Assembly: GCA_017311185.1 (NCBI GenBank)
Contig: JAESUZ010000134.1
Location: forward strand, 584,001-648,000
Source: Proteles cristata cristata
Lineage: Eukaryota; Chordata; Mammalia; Carnivora; Hyaenidae
DNA: 64,000 nt
Direction: 5' to 3'
Below are positions 51,101 through 63,599 of this stretch, piece by piece (position 1 is the first letter of the stretch; each line of letters starts with the position of its first letter). The notes beneath the pieces were generated by a model. It made no database searches. It saw only the letters and a list, made by a program, of their open reading frames with translations, and was not told the origin of the DNA. The position numbers were made by a program, and so were the translations under genes.

Positions 51101-51540
51101 TAAACTCAAAAGGCTGTTAGTTCATAAATGTCTTTGTGGGTATCGTTAAATAGAATAATGTAAAAAAAAAAAAGCATACTTTTTACAAAGCTATATGATA
51201 TATTAGATCACTCATATGCAGGTTAGCTTTCTCAGATGCTCTTTTTCACTCTCCCTTGGGTCACTTGCCCAGGAGAGGGCATCCATGTCCTGACAGAGAT
51301 CTAGGAGGGCACCAATGTGAGTGAGCTTGTTAAATGATCTTTCATCTTCAGTCAGGCAGTACTGGAGAAGGCTACAGCCCTGGCTTACATTTTGATTACA
51401 ACCTCAAGAGTCCTAAGCCACAACACTCAGCCAAGCGACACCCAAATTCCTAAGATGACAGATATTTGTTCTATTTAACTTGTTACACAGTTACAGATAT
51501 TTAATACAGCACTCAATAAATGTTTGCTACCATATCTGAG
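51101..51540 (+). other. Predicted 3' UTR with candidate poly(A) signal
   Basis: This is untranslated sequence after the TAG stop. The first clear AATAAA downstream is at 51515-51520, about 415 nt beyond the stop, followed by tgtttgct. Positions 51240-51509 resemble an MLT1 LTR, so most of this short UTR would be repeat-derived. The transcript end is inferred only; longer UTRs cannot be excluded. Confidence 0.4.
51240..51509 (+). mobile_element. MLT1-type LTR (MLT1B-like) in predicted 3' UTR
   Basis: The sequence follows the plus-strand MLT1B pattern: an acaacctcaagag segment, then ctcagccaag, then a gaattcctga-like segment. It closes with an aacttgttacacag...taatacag end. It is diverged and its internal AATAAA is degraded (atatttg), while an intact AATAAA sits 5 bp past the LTR end. 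The family call is by recognition. Confidence 0.5.
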
Positions 51541-51602
51541 AGTTGAAAATTAAAAACTGCAATTAAAAGAAGAAAAAGTAGAGGATATGAGAATTACCTT
51601 TA

Positions 51603-51797
51603 GGGTACTTGGGTGGTTGTCCACTGTGTCCAACTCTTTTATTTAGCTCAGGGCATGATCCCAGGTCATGAGATCGAGCCACCTATTGTGCTTCATGCTG
51701 AGTATGGAGTCTGCTTAAGATTCTCTCCCTCTGCCCCTTACCCCCCAACTCCCATGCTTGTGCACACACTCTCTCTCTCGGTCTCAAAAACAAAAAT
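51603..51797 (+). mobile_element. Older SINEC-type copy
   Basis: A diverged SINE with a different body (gctcagggcatgatcccagg, gtcatgagatcgagccacct). It is nearer to the canid-type SINEC than to the felid form and lies 500 bp past the stop. Short attacc flank repeats. Confidence 0.65.
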
Positions 51798-51799
51798 TA

Positions 51800-52575
51800 C
51801 CATATTTAGACTGGTCATGGGTTATTTAGATCAATATTTCAACAATAAGATATATATCAAAGAATGAGTTATCAAACAAAATCTTCAATATTTTAATATT
51901 ATCTTCAAATGTTAGGGGAATACATCAAAACATGTTACATTCCTTATGTTAATTATTATTTAGGTGTTACCCTTTAGTATGCTAGGTGGTTACCTAATTA
52001 ACTAGACCAGTCACTGTCTTCTTTATCTTTGTCTAATTCTCTCCTCCTCTACTAGTCCTCTTCTCCAAATCTCTTTCACTGATGCTCTCTCTTTTCCTCT
52101 CATACTCAGGTATTTCACTTTTTCTCACTCACGTGCTGTCTTTTTTTTTTTTTCACACATGTACACACTCAAAAACCACATGCAGTGACAAAGAAATCAA
52201 GTTTTTGATATAGTCAAATGAACTTTTTTGCTCAATTGTTTACTAAAAGCCTGAATTGAACAAGTCATCTGAATAATAATGCAAATGAAATCTATCACGT
52301 TAGGGAAATAGCAGTTTTGATATTTTTCATTTGTTTCAAAAGAAAAAAAAATGCTAGTGGCAGGAATTTGGTTTTTTAGAAAATGCATTCAGAACCTTAT
52401 GAATATCCTGCAAACACAAAACTTATTTTTTTTGTGGGACTACTTTTGCTATCATAAATATAGCTATGACATTTTTAGTGCCTTTTTGGTTACTCAACCT
52501 TTTATATAGCTATAATTTTAAGGTGATTATATACTGGTAATATTTACATAAATTATCCTATCATTCCTGTTGATT
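51800..52575. other. Unassigned sequence after the gene
   Basis: AT-rich, with a T13 run at 52141. Nothing recognised. Confidence 0.3.
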
Positions 52576-52581
52576 TTTGTC

Positions 52582-53037
52582 TTAGCTGGGGCTGTTATAA
52601 CTAAATACCACATACTAAGTGGCCTAAACAACAGATACTTACGTCTTAATTTTGGAGGCTAGGAAATCCAAGAGCAAGGTGCCAACAAATTTGGTTCCCT
52701 GTGAGGGTCTTTTTCTGACTTGCGGAGAGCCTCATTGTGTTCTCACATGGCAGGTAGAGAGGGAGGGAGGGTGTAAGAAAGGGATGGAGAAACAGGGAGG
52801 GAGAAAGAAAGTACACACATGTGTGCACATATAGGTAGTATGTGTGTGTGTGGGGGGGTCTCTGCTTCTTCTTAGAAAGACACTAATGCCATCTTGAGTT
52901 GAGGGTCCCATCCTCATGACCTCATCCAACCCTCATTAGGGCTCCTAATTTTGGAAGTTCTACCTACAAATACCATCATATTTATGGTTAGGGCTTCAAC
53001 ATATGAATTTGGAGGCAATACAACCATTCAGTCCATG
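52582..53037 (-). mobile_element. MLT1/MST-type LTR
   Basis: Reverse MaLR pattern: cttagctggggctgttataa, taagtggcctaaacaacaga, tcctcatgacctcatccaac and gggcttcaacatatgaattt. Contains GGGA-rich and GT-rich stretches (52760-52855). Confidence 0.6.
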
Positions 53038-53544
53038 ACGTTCTTACCTTAAAGATAAAATCTCTTCATTATAATGAAAATATGAATTTTTTTTCATGTC
53101 TAATGATACTTGCTTATTTATAATATATGTTAACCTAAGGCTATTAGTTTGATTTATTAAATTTGTCATCCAATGTTCAAAGAATTAAAAATTTTAACTT
53201 GTAATACATAATTGTTATTTTTCTTACTAATGATTTAATAATCATCTATTTTCCTTTAAGTAACATTGAATAATCAAATTTTTATGCAGAAATGAAATTT
53301 CATTTCTTAAATGAAAATATGTTTTTCATTTACCAACTTACACCATTATACAAATTTATAGTTGATTTTATAAAAATTAAAATCTATTATTTGCTCATCT
53401 TATACTTTCTTTCCCTTCCAACTAGAAAGAGATATAGTGTTAAAATCTTTTTACCAAATAAAATTATTGTTTTGAGAAAATGTCATACAATAAGAAACAA
53501 AGAAGTAGAGAATAAGTATTAACTCTTGTTTAAATATTTGACAG

Positions 53545-54350
53545 AATTCACCTGTGAAACCATCTGGTTCTGGACTTTTCATAGTTTTTTTATTACAACT
53601 TCAAATTCCATTACTAATCATCAGTCTCTTTAGATTTTCTATTTCTTCCAAATTCAATTTTGGAAGATTGTGTGTTTTTATGAATTTATCTTTTTCTTCT
53701 AGTTCTAAGTTGTCCATCCAATTTGTTGGCATATAATATTCGGTAGCATTCTCTTAGAATCTTTTATATTTCTGTAGCATCAGTTATTATCTCTCTCTCA
53801 TTTCTAATTTTGTTTGGGTACTTTCTTTCTTCTTTTTTTTTCCTTTTTTTCCTAGTGAGTCTGGCTTAGGTTTGTCAATTTTGTTTACCATTTCAAAGAA
53901 CTAGCTCTTGCTATCAATGAATTTTTTTTCTATTGGTATTTAGTCTGCATCATTTATTTCAGCTTTAATCTTCATTATTTCCTTCCTTCTACTCACCTTA
54001 GGGTTTTTTGGTTCTTATTTTTCTAGTTACTTTAGAGTTAAGGTTAGATTGTCTATTTGAGCTTTTTTTCTTGTTTCTTAAGTCTGTATCCCTATGTATT
54101 CCCTCTTAGATCTGCTTTCTTTGTGCCCCAGATATTTTTCATAGTTGGGTTTTCATTATCATTTGTCTCTATGTATTTTCTCTTTAATTTCTTCTTTGAT
54201 TGCCCTGTTAATTGTTTCGTTTTATATGGTTTAGCCTTCACGTATTTGTGCTTTTTCCTGTTTTTTTTCCTTGTGATTTATTTCCAGTTTCATATCTCTG
54301 TGATTAGTACATCAATCTTGTTGGACTGATCATTATGTAATGTCTTCCTT
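53545..54350 (-). mobile_element. L1 ORF2 fragment, minus strand
   Basis: Minus-strand interior ORF2 pattern: ccatctggttctggactttt, ttagattttctatttcttcc, ttcaaagaactagctcttgc and gattgccctgttaattgttt. Broken frames. Confidence 0.65.
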
Positions 54351-54369
54351 TGTCTTCTATTATTTACCC

Positions 54370-54575
54370 AAAGAAAAAAACCACTAATTTGGAAGGATTA
54401 TGCAGCCCTATGTTTATTGCAGCATTGTATACAAGATATGAAAGCAATTTAAGTGTCCATCGATAGAAAAATGGAAAAGGAAGTCGTGAGATATATAAAT
54501 GTGTGAATATATATACATATTCATATGTATATGTATATACATATATACAATGTAAGAAATACATACAGCAAACTT
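54370..54575 (+). mobile_element. L1 ORF2 3' fragment, plus strand, adjoining the minus one
   Basis: ccctatgtttattgcagcat, acaagatatgaaagcaattt and agtgtccatcgatagaaaaa are the plus-strand L1 pattern near the ORF2 end. It abuts the minus-strand ORF2 fragment and then fades without a poly(A). Confidence 0.55.
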
Positions 54576-54579
54576 CATA

Positions 54580-56170
54580 TTAATTGCAATTTATTACCAA
54601 AATTAAGACCAGTTTTTAATAGATGATGAGTGACTTACCAAATATATGTTTATTATTCATTGTTGACTTGTATCTGCTAATGAACAAAGATTCTCATAGA
54701 AAATGTCAGAAGGAACTTATTCTCACCACTGGAACAAAATGAAAATATTTCACTCTCATTTGGAAAAATGAGAAGGAGTTATACTTTTTTTTTTTAATGG
54801 CAGATCAGTTAGTCAATCACCAGACCGCTTTTTACTTGAAAATGTTTCTATGCTTGGGCTTAAGTTATTGTAGTTTCATTTGAGTTGTGGTGTAGCAGAT
54901 AAAATGAGGCCTCAAATCATTCTCTAATCTCAAGAACATCCTGGCAGAATTACTGAGACTTGTCTGTTAAAATTGATTTCCTCTTAAAGAAAAGTAGGCG
55001 CTGTTTTTTGTTGTGTTAAAAAATGATTTTATCTATTAAATGTCTTTTCTTGTGAAGATCCTTTCCTTTTATGACCCAAAAAGAAAAATATTCTTTTTCC
55101 TCCCAAGTTTTTATATTCACCATACTCACTAATCAGCAAGCCCTATTGCAAACAAAATGAAATGTAATCCAGAAGGAGTAATCTTTTTTTAAGTGAATAC
55201 ACAATGGACAAACATTTCTCATACTAGTGATCTTAATTTTCAGGATATACATTATTTAATTTTATGAAACTTTTTGCCTTTAATGAAAGTGACAGATGGC
55301 AGACTTGTATGCTGAATCAATGTTATAGAAAAGGAAATCAGAATATTTACCATGTAATTTTTAAAACTACTGGTAAACTTTGGCAACTTTTTTTTAAGAT
55401 ACTAAAATTGCTTGCTGGGATATAGATCTGATGTACATTTTGTGTCTGTTATTGTTAGGGTTGATGGTTAGGTTTCCTCGTTGTTTTAATAAGACCACTC
55501 AGGAACAGGTGGATACAGTTCCACCTTATTCACAGTGTTTTTAAAGATAGACTTTATCTGACATAGATCAAGATTTTATCTGACATATCTATATTGAATG
55601 GAAGAACAGTTTCTGGTATTTTTTGCATTTGCTGCTTATTGATAGCTTATTGAACTATAATGCTTTGTGATTAGAATATTTCTAATAAGTACAAAATATA
55701 TTAGAGGAGGGGATAGAAATTGCAGTTCCCTACCTGAAATCATGATAACATCATTTCTTTAATAGCAGATGAGAAATTAGAATATCTGGAGTATATAGCT
55801 CACATTTGGAGGAATAATTCTAAATATTGAAATAATGTACTCAAAATTAAAGGTTAAATTGGATAGTCAGAAACTTTGACATTCTCTCAAAATATGTAAA
55901 AATGTAATGTTTATTTCTTTATCAGTGAAATGAGAATTGTGCTTCCTAAACACTTTTTACCAAAATATGGTAAAATGAAATTAGTAAATTATAAATGGTA
56001 TAAATGTCTTAGGGGTGAGACCACATAGGGGTAAATAATATTTTCTTTATGTTCTAGTTAGTTTATAAGGTATAACTTTTAATATTTATAGAAGGCCAAA
56101 ATCTTAAATGTGAAATGTTTATAAGATTAGTTTCAAAAGTAGGTAAAACATTTTTTACAACATTAAAATA
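54580..56170. other. Unassigned AT-rich sequence
   Basis: Nothing recognised. Confidence 0.3.
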
Positions 56171-56176
56171 TAATAT

Positions 56177-56262
56177 TTTTGGGAGTCTCAGTCAGTTAAG
56201 TGTCTGACCCGATTTCAGCCTAGGTCATGATCTCATAGTTGGTATGGATTTGCTTCTTTCAG
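56177..56262 (+). mobile_element. Truncated felid SINE, head only
   Basis: gggagtctcagtcagttaag and caggtcatgatctcatag-like sequence, lacking the CT stretch and tail. The remainder is replaced by unrelated sequence. Confidence 0.6.
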
Positions 56263-57889
56263 ATTGTGACTTGATTTTTTTTTTATTTGCTCAGAGTGAT
56301 AGGTGTATTATTTCTTGGAGTGGTGATGGTTAAGAAATATCCATCCAAAAGAAATTTGAAAGATTATTTTGTGACAATGTCTGATTAATAACATTTTCAT
56401 GATAATATATGAATCAGAAAATTTACTGAGATTTCTTAGATGAACCTGAGATACTTAAATCTTTTGCCATAATTATGAATCCTGCACTCTGTATGCCACA
56501 ACAGTATTTTGAAGTAGTATACTTTGCATTCTGCTTCACAAAAATAGTTGATCTGATAAATTCCTTTTTGCTAGATGTTGTCATGTCCGTCTTTTTAATG
56601 CCCTCCTTGTTCATTATAAGTGCCATTAGCCATACTGCCTAATGAAAGGTACCTCAAATCAAGTCTGATTACTGCTCTAATGTTTTCCAGGCATGCTTGG
56701 TGATGAGCCTGGCATATAAAACAATTTCCTACAGTAATAAAACTAATTAAAGTAGGCAGTCATCCACATAGCACTTTCTAATGAATTGTAATAAGCTCAT
56801 TAATCTCAACTACTCTTATTCTGAAAAGTCCATTGATAGGACCTGTATGTAAGAGTAAAATTCTCAGCCTGAAAACTGTACAACTATTACAGAATCAAAG
56901 AAGGCTTTGTGGATTGGATTTAAGTTAAAAATTACAAATTGCTGATCACTGCTTTACGTGAAATGCGTAGCATCTAAACACTGCCGGATTACTTACTGGC
57001 AAGATACTTTTTTATTTGAGTTCTCCTATCATTGATTTAACAAAAGAAAAATGATTCATTGTTTAATAACTCTTCAGCACCTTGAAGACTAAAATTGAAT
57101 GAACCTACTCCATATTTTTTTCTAGAGATCATATGAGAATGATGAATTAAATACTTGAGATCAAGGGATTAAAACACAGCCTGGTTCCTCTCCAGAGAGA
57201 GGTATACTTTCTGCTCAACATTTCAAAAAATAATAACAATTTTTTGTTAACTCTTCTCCAAATGTATGAGGTGCCCAATGAAACAACAAAGAATTATTAT
57301 TCTGTTTCATTACAAATAGTTCAGCAATGTAGACCTATTGTCTGGAAATAACTTTACTGTTAAAGAGATAAGGTTGTGAAGTATAGCACGTGGACAATTT
57401 CTGAACTACAAATGTGAATAATAAAACATATTTTTAAGGAGAATGTGGTTTATTCTATAGTCATCATAGTTTGTTGTTTTAAAAATATAGCAGTTTCCGT
57501 TCTGAAGCTTATCACTACTATGACACACATGTGGATTCCTGCCTTAAGAAGTTAATTAGAAATATATAGAGCTCAAAATTAATATGGAGTCTTTATAATG
57601 GGGTAACTGAAGGGTAAGCACATTTTAATTTATGGAATTAATATTTAAAATTGTTATTTTCATTTACAAATTTTTAGCTAATATTTCATTGTTATTTTTT
57701 TTATTAAAGGTGAGGTTGGATATTCTCTGTAGATTATTTTTCTTTATAAAACAGATGTTTTAAAGCTGACCTTTGTAATTATAGGTGTAGTGAACCTCTC
57801 CCTGGGTAAATTGTCTCCTAATCTGGGATTAGCTGTAACTGTGGTGGCCAGTTACAATGTATGTGACAATGAATTGGTTCCAGCTCGAA

Positions 57890-58012
57890 CAACAGTCAGG
57901 AGAAAGGCTTTTGGTACAGACTCCAACATTATGTGGCTGCATGGTCTTGAGAAAGTAATTTACACAGCATCTAATTTGGTTTATTCGTGTGTAAAATGTG
58001 AGGATTAAGCTA
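57890..58012 (+). repeat. MIR SINE relic
   Basis: gcatggtcttgagaaagtaa and tgtgtaaaatgtgaggatta follow MIR order. The 72-residue open frame at 57790-58008 runs through it and is not a gene. Confidence 0.6.
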
Positions 58013-58124
58013 GAGCAGTGCATTCTGAAATGTCAAAAGTGCTATTTATAGTAAATGTGTTTTAAATAATTTTAATACAATTTAAAATATTGTACTGTGT
58101 GAAGTAAAACAATTTCTCTTTTTA

Positions 58125-58356
58125 TTTTTATTTTTTAATTTTTTTTAAATTTATTTTGGAGTGTAAGAGAGAGATAGCATGAGAGACAGCAGGAGTAGAG
58201 GTGGATCAGAGAGAGAAGGGGACACAGAATCTGAAGAAGGCTCCAGGCTCTGAGCTGTCAGCACAGAGTCCGATGCGGGGCTTGAACCCACAAACCGTGA
58301 GATCATGACCTGAGCTGAAGTAGTACGCTTAACCGACTGAGCCACCCAGGTGCCCC
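58125..58356 (-). mobile_element. Felid SINE
   Basis: Reverse copy ending gccacccaggtgcccc. Flanks aacaatttctc and aacaattttcc indicate the target duplication. Confidence 0.92.
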
Positions 58357-58769
58357 AACAATTTTCCTTTTCAATCCCAGTTCGATTCTTCTCAAATAGA
58401 GGAGATAGGTTTTCTATTCTAAGTCCTTAGAATTTTCCCAGAACTCATGTTTTTGACAAAGATGATGGATCGCCATATAGTTTTTAAGGCACAAGAGACA
58501 TGCTGCTGTAAATAAGAATGTTGCAGGTCAGTCTTACTAAGAGGGCTGAATTTCTTGAAAGTCATCTCAAAGGTCATAGAAAATTAAGTAAGAATTTTAA
58601 GAAAATCTTCCGAGCTCCAGTTGATCCTGTTTTGAACAGAAATCCCATGTTTGAAAAAGACTTGCTCCAGTTAGTAGATCTGATTAGTAAGACCTGTTAA
58701 GAGTTAGCTGTACCCCTAATAAATTTTGGGAATGTTCTTTAATGCTAATAGGAAACATGACTCATCACC

Positions 58770-59180
58770 ATAACAGCCAGCATTTATCAAATGCCTAACA
58801 CTAATATTTATTGAGTACTTAGACGTCAGGCAGTCCTTCTAGATGATTTATATGTATTAACACATATTAGTCTTCACCGTCATTTTAATGTTTACAGCAA
58901 CCATATAAATTAAGCAGCACTATTTTTCTCATTTTTTGTGTACTAAGGAACTAACATGTTAAAGAGTTTCTGGAAGGACAAACAGCTAGAAAATGGCAAA
59001 GTCTTTTAATTTTTAAGTATTATCCAAGTACCTCACAGATTTCTGTTTCTTCATTTTGCCTCACCCCCCACCCACCCAGTAAGCCTAGGTAACTTAACCT
59101 CTCAGTTCTCAACTGGAAGTTTATTTCTTTGAGCACTCCCTTCTCAATGTCTAGCACAGGGTAGGCACTTAAAAAGCATT
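58770..59180 (-). repeat. MIR relics, minus then plus
   Basis: 58770-59000 is a minus-strand MIR (tgagtacttagacgtcaggc ... ggacaaacagctagaaaatgg). 59085-59180 reads as a plus-strand MIR 3' end (gtctagcacagggtaggcac). Confidence 0.5.
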
Positions 59181-59260
59181 TGCTGAAAAAAATTTGAATG
59201 GGTTAGCCAATCAATAAATCTCTGCCATAATAGACACCTTAAAAAATACCTCGGCACACT

Positions 59261-59499
59261 GGGGCACCTGGGTGGCTCCCATTGGTTAAGCATCCAACTT
59301 CAGCTCAGGTCATGATCTTATGGTTTGTGGGTTCAAGCCCTGCATCGGGCTCTGTCCTGACAGTTTGCTCAGAGCCTGGAGCCTGTTTCAGATTCTGTAT
59401 CTCCCTCTCTCTCTGACCCTCCCCTGCTCACACTGTGTCTCTCTCTCTCTCTCTCTCGCTCTCTCAGAAATAAATAAAACATTATTTTTTTAAAAAAAA
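59261..59499 (+). mobile_element. Felid SINE
   Basis: Head ggggcacctgggtggctccc, long CT tract (59430-59465) and an A-rich end. Flanks aaaaatacctcggcacac and aaaaatacctccacacat resemble a target duplication with differences. Confidence 0.9.
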
Positions 59500-59739
59500 T
59501 ACCTCCACACATAACCTACACCTTAAAAATAACTCTACACATAACCTGTTGTACTCTAAGACCTCATTCTTAGCACTTGCTAAACCCCTTCCTGTACCGA
59601 GTTGTCTCCTGATAATTTGTCAGCATTTCTGTTATTCATCTTGGATAATCTGGAGCCAGGATAGTTGCTTTGATATCAAAATGGATAGTTCCAAATGAAA
59701 AGTCTATACTTATTTTTGCCCAATACTTTAGTGTGTGGC

Positions 59740-60110
59740 ATTGAAAGATGTATTTAATACCCTCTGGGTTTCAGTTTTCTTATCTTCTCAATGTAGATAT
59801 TAATATCTTCTCAGAATTGTTGTACTAACTAAAATGTGTTTAAAACACCTAAGGCGTATTGTAGATGTTTTATAGCAACATACTGAAATATCAAGACTTT
59901 GAGCCAAACACACCCAACAGTATTAGAGGGTATTCTAGAAGACTGATTACATGATTTACACATTTAAAGCATTAGTTTCTCAATGTTTAATCACAATAAT
60001 ACAAGTTCTTAACTTAGGGTTATTGTAAGAGTTAAATAAGACGATGTATCCAAAGTGCCTGATTTACAATTAAAGCAAAATAAATATTAGCTGCTTCTTT
60101 AGTAATAGTT
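59740..60110 (+). repeat. MIR relics
   Basis: 59760-59860 (ccctctgggtttcagttttc) and 60000-60100 (taagagttaaataagacgat) are diverged plus-strand MIR pieces. Confidence 0.45.
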
Positions 60111-60934
60111 CTCCTTTACTTTAAAGGTTTTCTTATTCTCTTGGTTTAATATCTTGGCTGGAAAAAGACAGTCTGCTATCTCATGATTGAATACATTTAT
60201 TAGACTATTTTCATTAGTTTTCTCTAAAATATAAGCATCATTTTTGCCTATTAACAGTATAACTCAAATTATATTATCTTGAACACTGTTCTGCTTAAAG
60301 TTACTACTATTGGAAGTAGAAAATTCAGCTCCAGCAAAAGTTAATTTGTTGAATCTGTATTTTACACACTACTGGCAATTGGAAGACTATGATAGGGAGA
60401 AGATTTTTATTGTATCTCTGTAGTCCTAAATTCCCCAATAGGAAGAAACACAATCCAAGCATTTGAAAAATACATTGTAGAAAATCAGTTTGAAAGTAGG
60501 ATGTGCATGAGTGCATGGATACATGTATCGCTTGTTGGATGACTTATGTAAGCCTTGCTGTAGAAATATCTAAGAAGCAAAATGTATTGTAATCAAATTC
60601 TCCATTAAATGTCAGTATATTGTGGGAACTGCATTGTTATGGAAACAGAAACCAAACCAACCCACAAACACAAACAAAACAAAACATATGTTATTTCCAA
60701 AACCATTGCCCCAGGAATTACATGCTGTTTCCTATATTCTGTCTTAGGTTTGGAAAGGGAACACTCTTGTACAAGGAAACCAGTGAACTTCATGTGGGTT
60801 ATCACATTTACGCTAGAGGGAGCCCTGCCATGCCTCAAGATTCCTGTTCCCTTAAGACTTAGGGTTTTGGAAACTTTGAAAACTTTTGAAAACTATTAAA
60901 CCACAGTGAATTAATTTGCAATTATGTATTTTTT

Positions 60935-61133
60935 AAATGTTTATTCATTTTTGAGAGAGAGAGAGAGAGTGAGAGAGCTTGAGCGGGGTAGAGGCAGAGA
61001 AAGAGGGAGACACAGAATCCGAAGCAGGCTCTCGGTCCTGAGCTGACCACACAGAGCCAGATGCAGGGCTTGAACTCATGAGCCATGAGATCATGATACA
61101 AGGTGAAGTCAGATCCTTATCCAACTGAGCCCC
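60935..61133 (-). mobile_element. Felid SINE, diverged
   Basis: Reverse copy. Flanks caattatgtatttttt and caattatatatttttа-like on the right indicate the target duplication. The head complement is shortened to tgagcccct. Confidence 0.85.
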
Positions 61134-61279
61134 TACAATTATATATTTTTAAAATCAAGTGCATTAATACTTGGTAAAAGTTATTTCAGATTGTAGTTGA
61201 TCATTTTTAAAGAAGACTTAGGACAAATTTGTAATTCAGGTCCACTATCACCAATTTAGTTAAATATGCTATTGTCTTT

Positions 61280-61480
61280 TTCCTCTAGCATTGTAGCAGA
61301 CTCCTAATTGACATCCTCACTGTCTCTTATAACTCTATCCTCTCCCTTATATCCCTAACCGTTCTTCTAGCCTTATGCAAATATGTTATATACCTACTAA
61401 ATGTCATATCCCAACTAAAAACTTGTCTTTGAAATAAAGTCTAAAAACCTCCATTCCCTTTGTTCCTAATAATTCAAGCA
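61280..61480 (+). repeat. Possible L2 relic
   Basis: A region containing gaaataaagtctaaaaacct, of the kind seen in L2 3' sequence. Weak. Confidence 0.3.
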
Positions 61481-62039
61481 AAATGCTGAGATTTATATCA
61501 AATGACAAATATAGCCATTTGCTTTTATTGTACTTGAAGGCTACATGCCCTAGGGAAATCTGAAAACTTCCCCTGATCAATGTCAGATGGGTACTGGGGG
61601 TTAAGGAGGCTTGGATTATCCAACAGGACATGATTTATTCAAAAATTGAAAATGGAAACAATGGAGGAAGGAATTTTTCCATCCACTTAACTGTATCTAA
61701 AAGGAAAAGTGTCAAAGGACATTAGGCTTCTACATGGTGTTGATATTCATTCAAGTGATTCTCCTAAAATAATGTTGAATTTATAGAGGCTCTGTAAGCA
61801 AAACACATCTGTCTTGGAGCACTCCCTTGTTATATCATTGAAATACTTTGTGAGGATAACCTCAATTCACTGAAGAATCACTCTTTCTAAATATGTGTGA
61901 TCTTCAAGAGATCCTGAACTTTGGAATCTAGAATAGAAAGAGTATTCATCATAACACTGTTTATTATCTATAGAACCAGGTATTAGTCTCAGCTCAGAAA
62001 TTAGTCATTCAGCAAAGATGGGATACCAAAACCTCCTTT

Positions 62040-62185
62040 GTGATATATGTATGACTGTGGAATCTTGGATGTGGGGGTTTCTCTGAGCCACTCTGCTCTC
62101 CTGTAAAATCTCAGTAATACTACCTAATTCATAGGATTTCTGTAAAATCACATCTAATGAAATGATGGATATAATGCCCATGGAA
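62040..62185 (+). repeat. MIR-like relic
   Basis: gagccactctgctctcctgt and tacctaattcataggatttc follow MIR order. Confidence 0.5.
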
Positions 62186-62212
62186 TTAAGTAGGCAGGCT
62201 TCCCTTATTTTA

Positions 62213-62432
62213 TTTTTTTATTATTATTTTTAAATTATTTATTTTTGAGAGAGAGACAGAGTGTGAGCAGGGGAGAAGAAGAGAGAGGGAGACAAAGAAT
62301 CTGAAGCCTACTCCAGGCTCTGAGATGTCAGCACAGAGCCCAACACAGGGCTTGAACCCATGAACTGCAAGATCATGACCTGAGCTGAAGTCTATGCTCA
62401 ACCGACTGAGACACCCAGGCACCCTGGGAGTT
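62213..62432 (-). mobile_element. Felid SINE with target duplication
   Basis: Reverse copy framed by ttcccttatttta at 62200-62212 and 62433-62445. The 8 bases before the right repeat (tgggagtt) are beyond the normal SINE end. Confidence 0.92.
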
Positions 62433-62445
62433 TTCCCTTATTTTA

Positions 62446-63590
62446 AAAGTTAAAGTTACCTGATTTTTTTCTGATAAAATATGAAATAATAGTATTAGAT
62501 ACACTATTTGCTTTATTTATGAGGCTAAAAACAATTGGGGTTTTGTAGAATTCTATTCTGCATTCATTAAAAAAATATATATCTTTATATGTACTGGGCA
62601 ATCTTGGCTTTAGATATCAGGAAAAATAAAAATGACTACACTTTAATGAGTTTTCTATAGCTATTGTCTGTAAGTATGAAATAGTGGCTTTTGTTTGAAA
62701 TATTTGACAGTGTTTTGTTTTAGCTCTTTTGATAACTTTGTGCTTGCCTTGAGCAAGTCACTTATCTTTTCTATTTTCTGTTCCAATTTACTTATGAAAG
62801 ATAGAATAATGATTGTGATGTACCTTACAAAACTTGAAATCATATTGAAAAGATTGGTGAAAACCGAAGTGATGTGTTAAATGTCAGATATGGCAAAAAT
62901 AAGAGAAAGAACATTCCTATTATAAAATATTCTTCTAGATTGCTTTAGTGCTGTGAAAGGCAGTAAAATTATTCCTGATAAATGTTTTCTTGAGCATTAA
63001 GGGATGAATTGTCCAGGATTAAATATATATATCTCCAGAGTCCTGATTATATAGCATATTTCCTTCCTTCCTGTCCTGCCTTCATTGAATTGTTAATTGG
63101 AATACCACCAGGAGGCAACTACTGGCATCGTTAATGGAATATATTTGTGGGCAAAATATCTTCTCAAAGAATTTCTGGGCTAATCTATGAAAATCAAAGT
63201 CAATTTTAAGTTCAAATTTCAGCCTAATTTTTGTCTACTAAAACAGCACTAACAGTACATAGGATGGTAGATGCCTTGCCCATCCATCCATTCATTTAAT
63301 TGATATTTACAAAATTCCTCCTCTGTGAAAGCCACTGGTCTAGATGATTTGTGGTGTGCAAAGAAAAAATATGGTTTCTATCCTCCCAAGATCTTACATG
63401 AATTAGGGAAATAAATATACATAAAAAATTCGATTAAGGTTCTCTTCCTTCCTGTTGAAACAAAGGCTAGGAGAGCAGTTCTGAGACATAGGAATTCCAG
63501 ATATAAAGGCCTGAATTAAAGCAATGGTGATAGGAATTGAAATGAAAAAAGAGACTGAATTAAAGAAATGATGGAGTCAGTTGATTTTGG
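62446..63590. other. Unassigned AT-rich sequence
   Basis: Nothing recognised apart from a weak MIR/L2-like stretch at 63290-63420. Confidence 0.3.
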
Positions 63591-63599
63591 GATGTGAGA

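Noticed and set aside
57790..58008. 72-residue open frame
   Set aside because: It passes through a MIR relic.
60605..60899. Overlapping open frames on both strands
   Set aside because: Neither shows family motifs or splice context. Overlap on opposite strands in AT-rich DNA is expected by chance.
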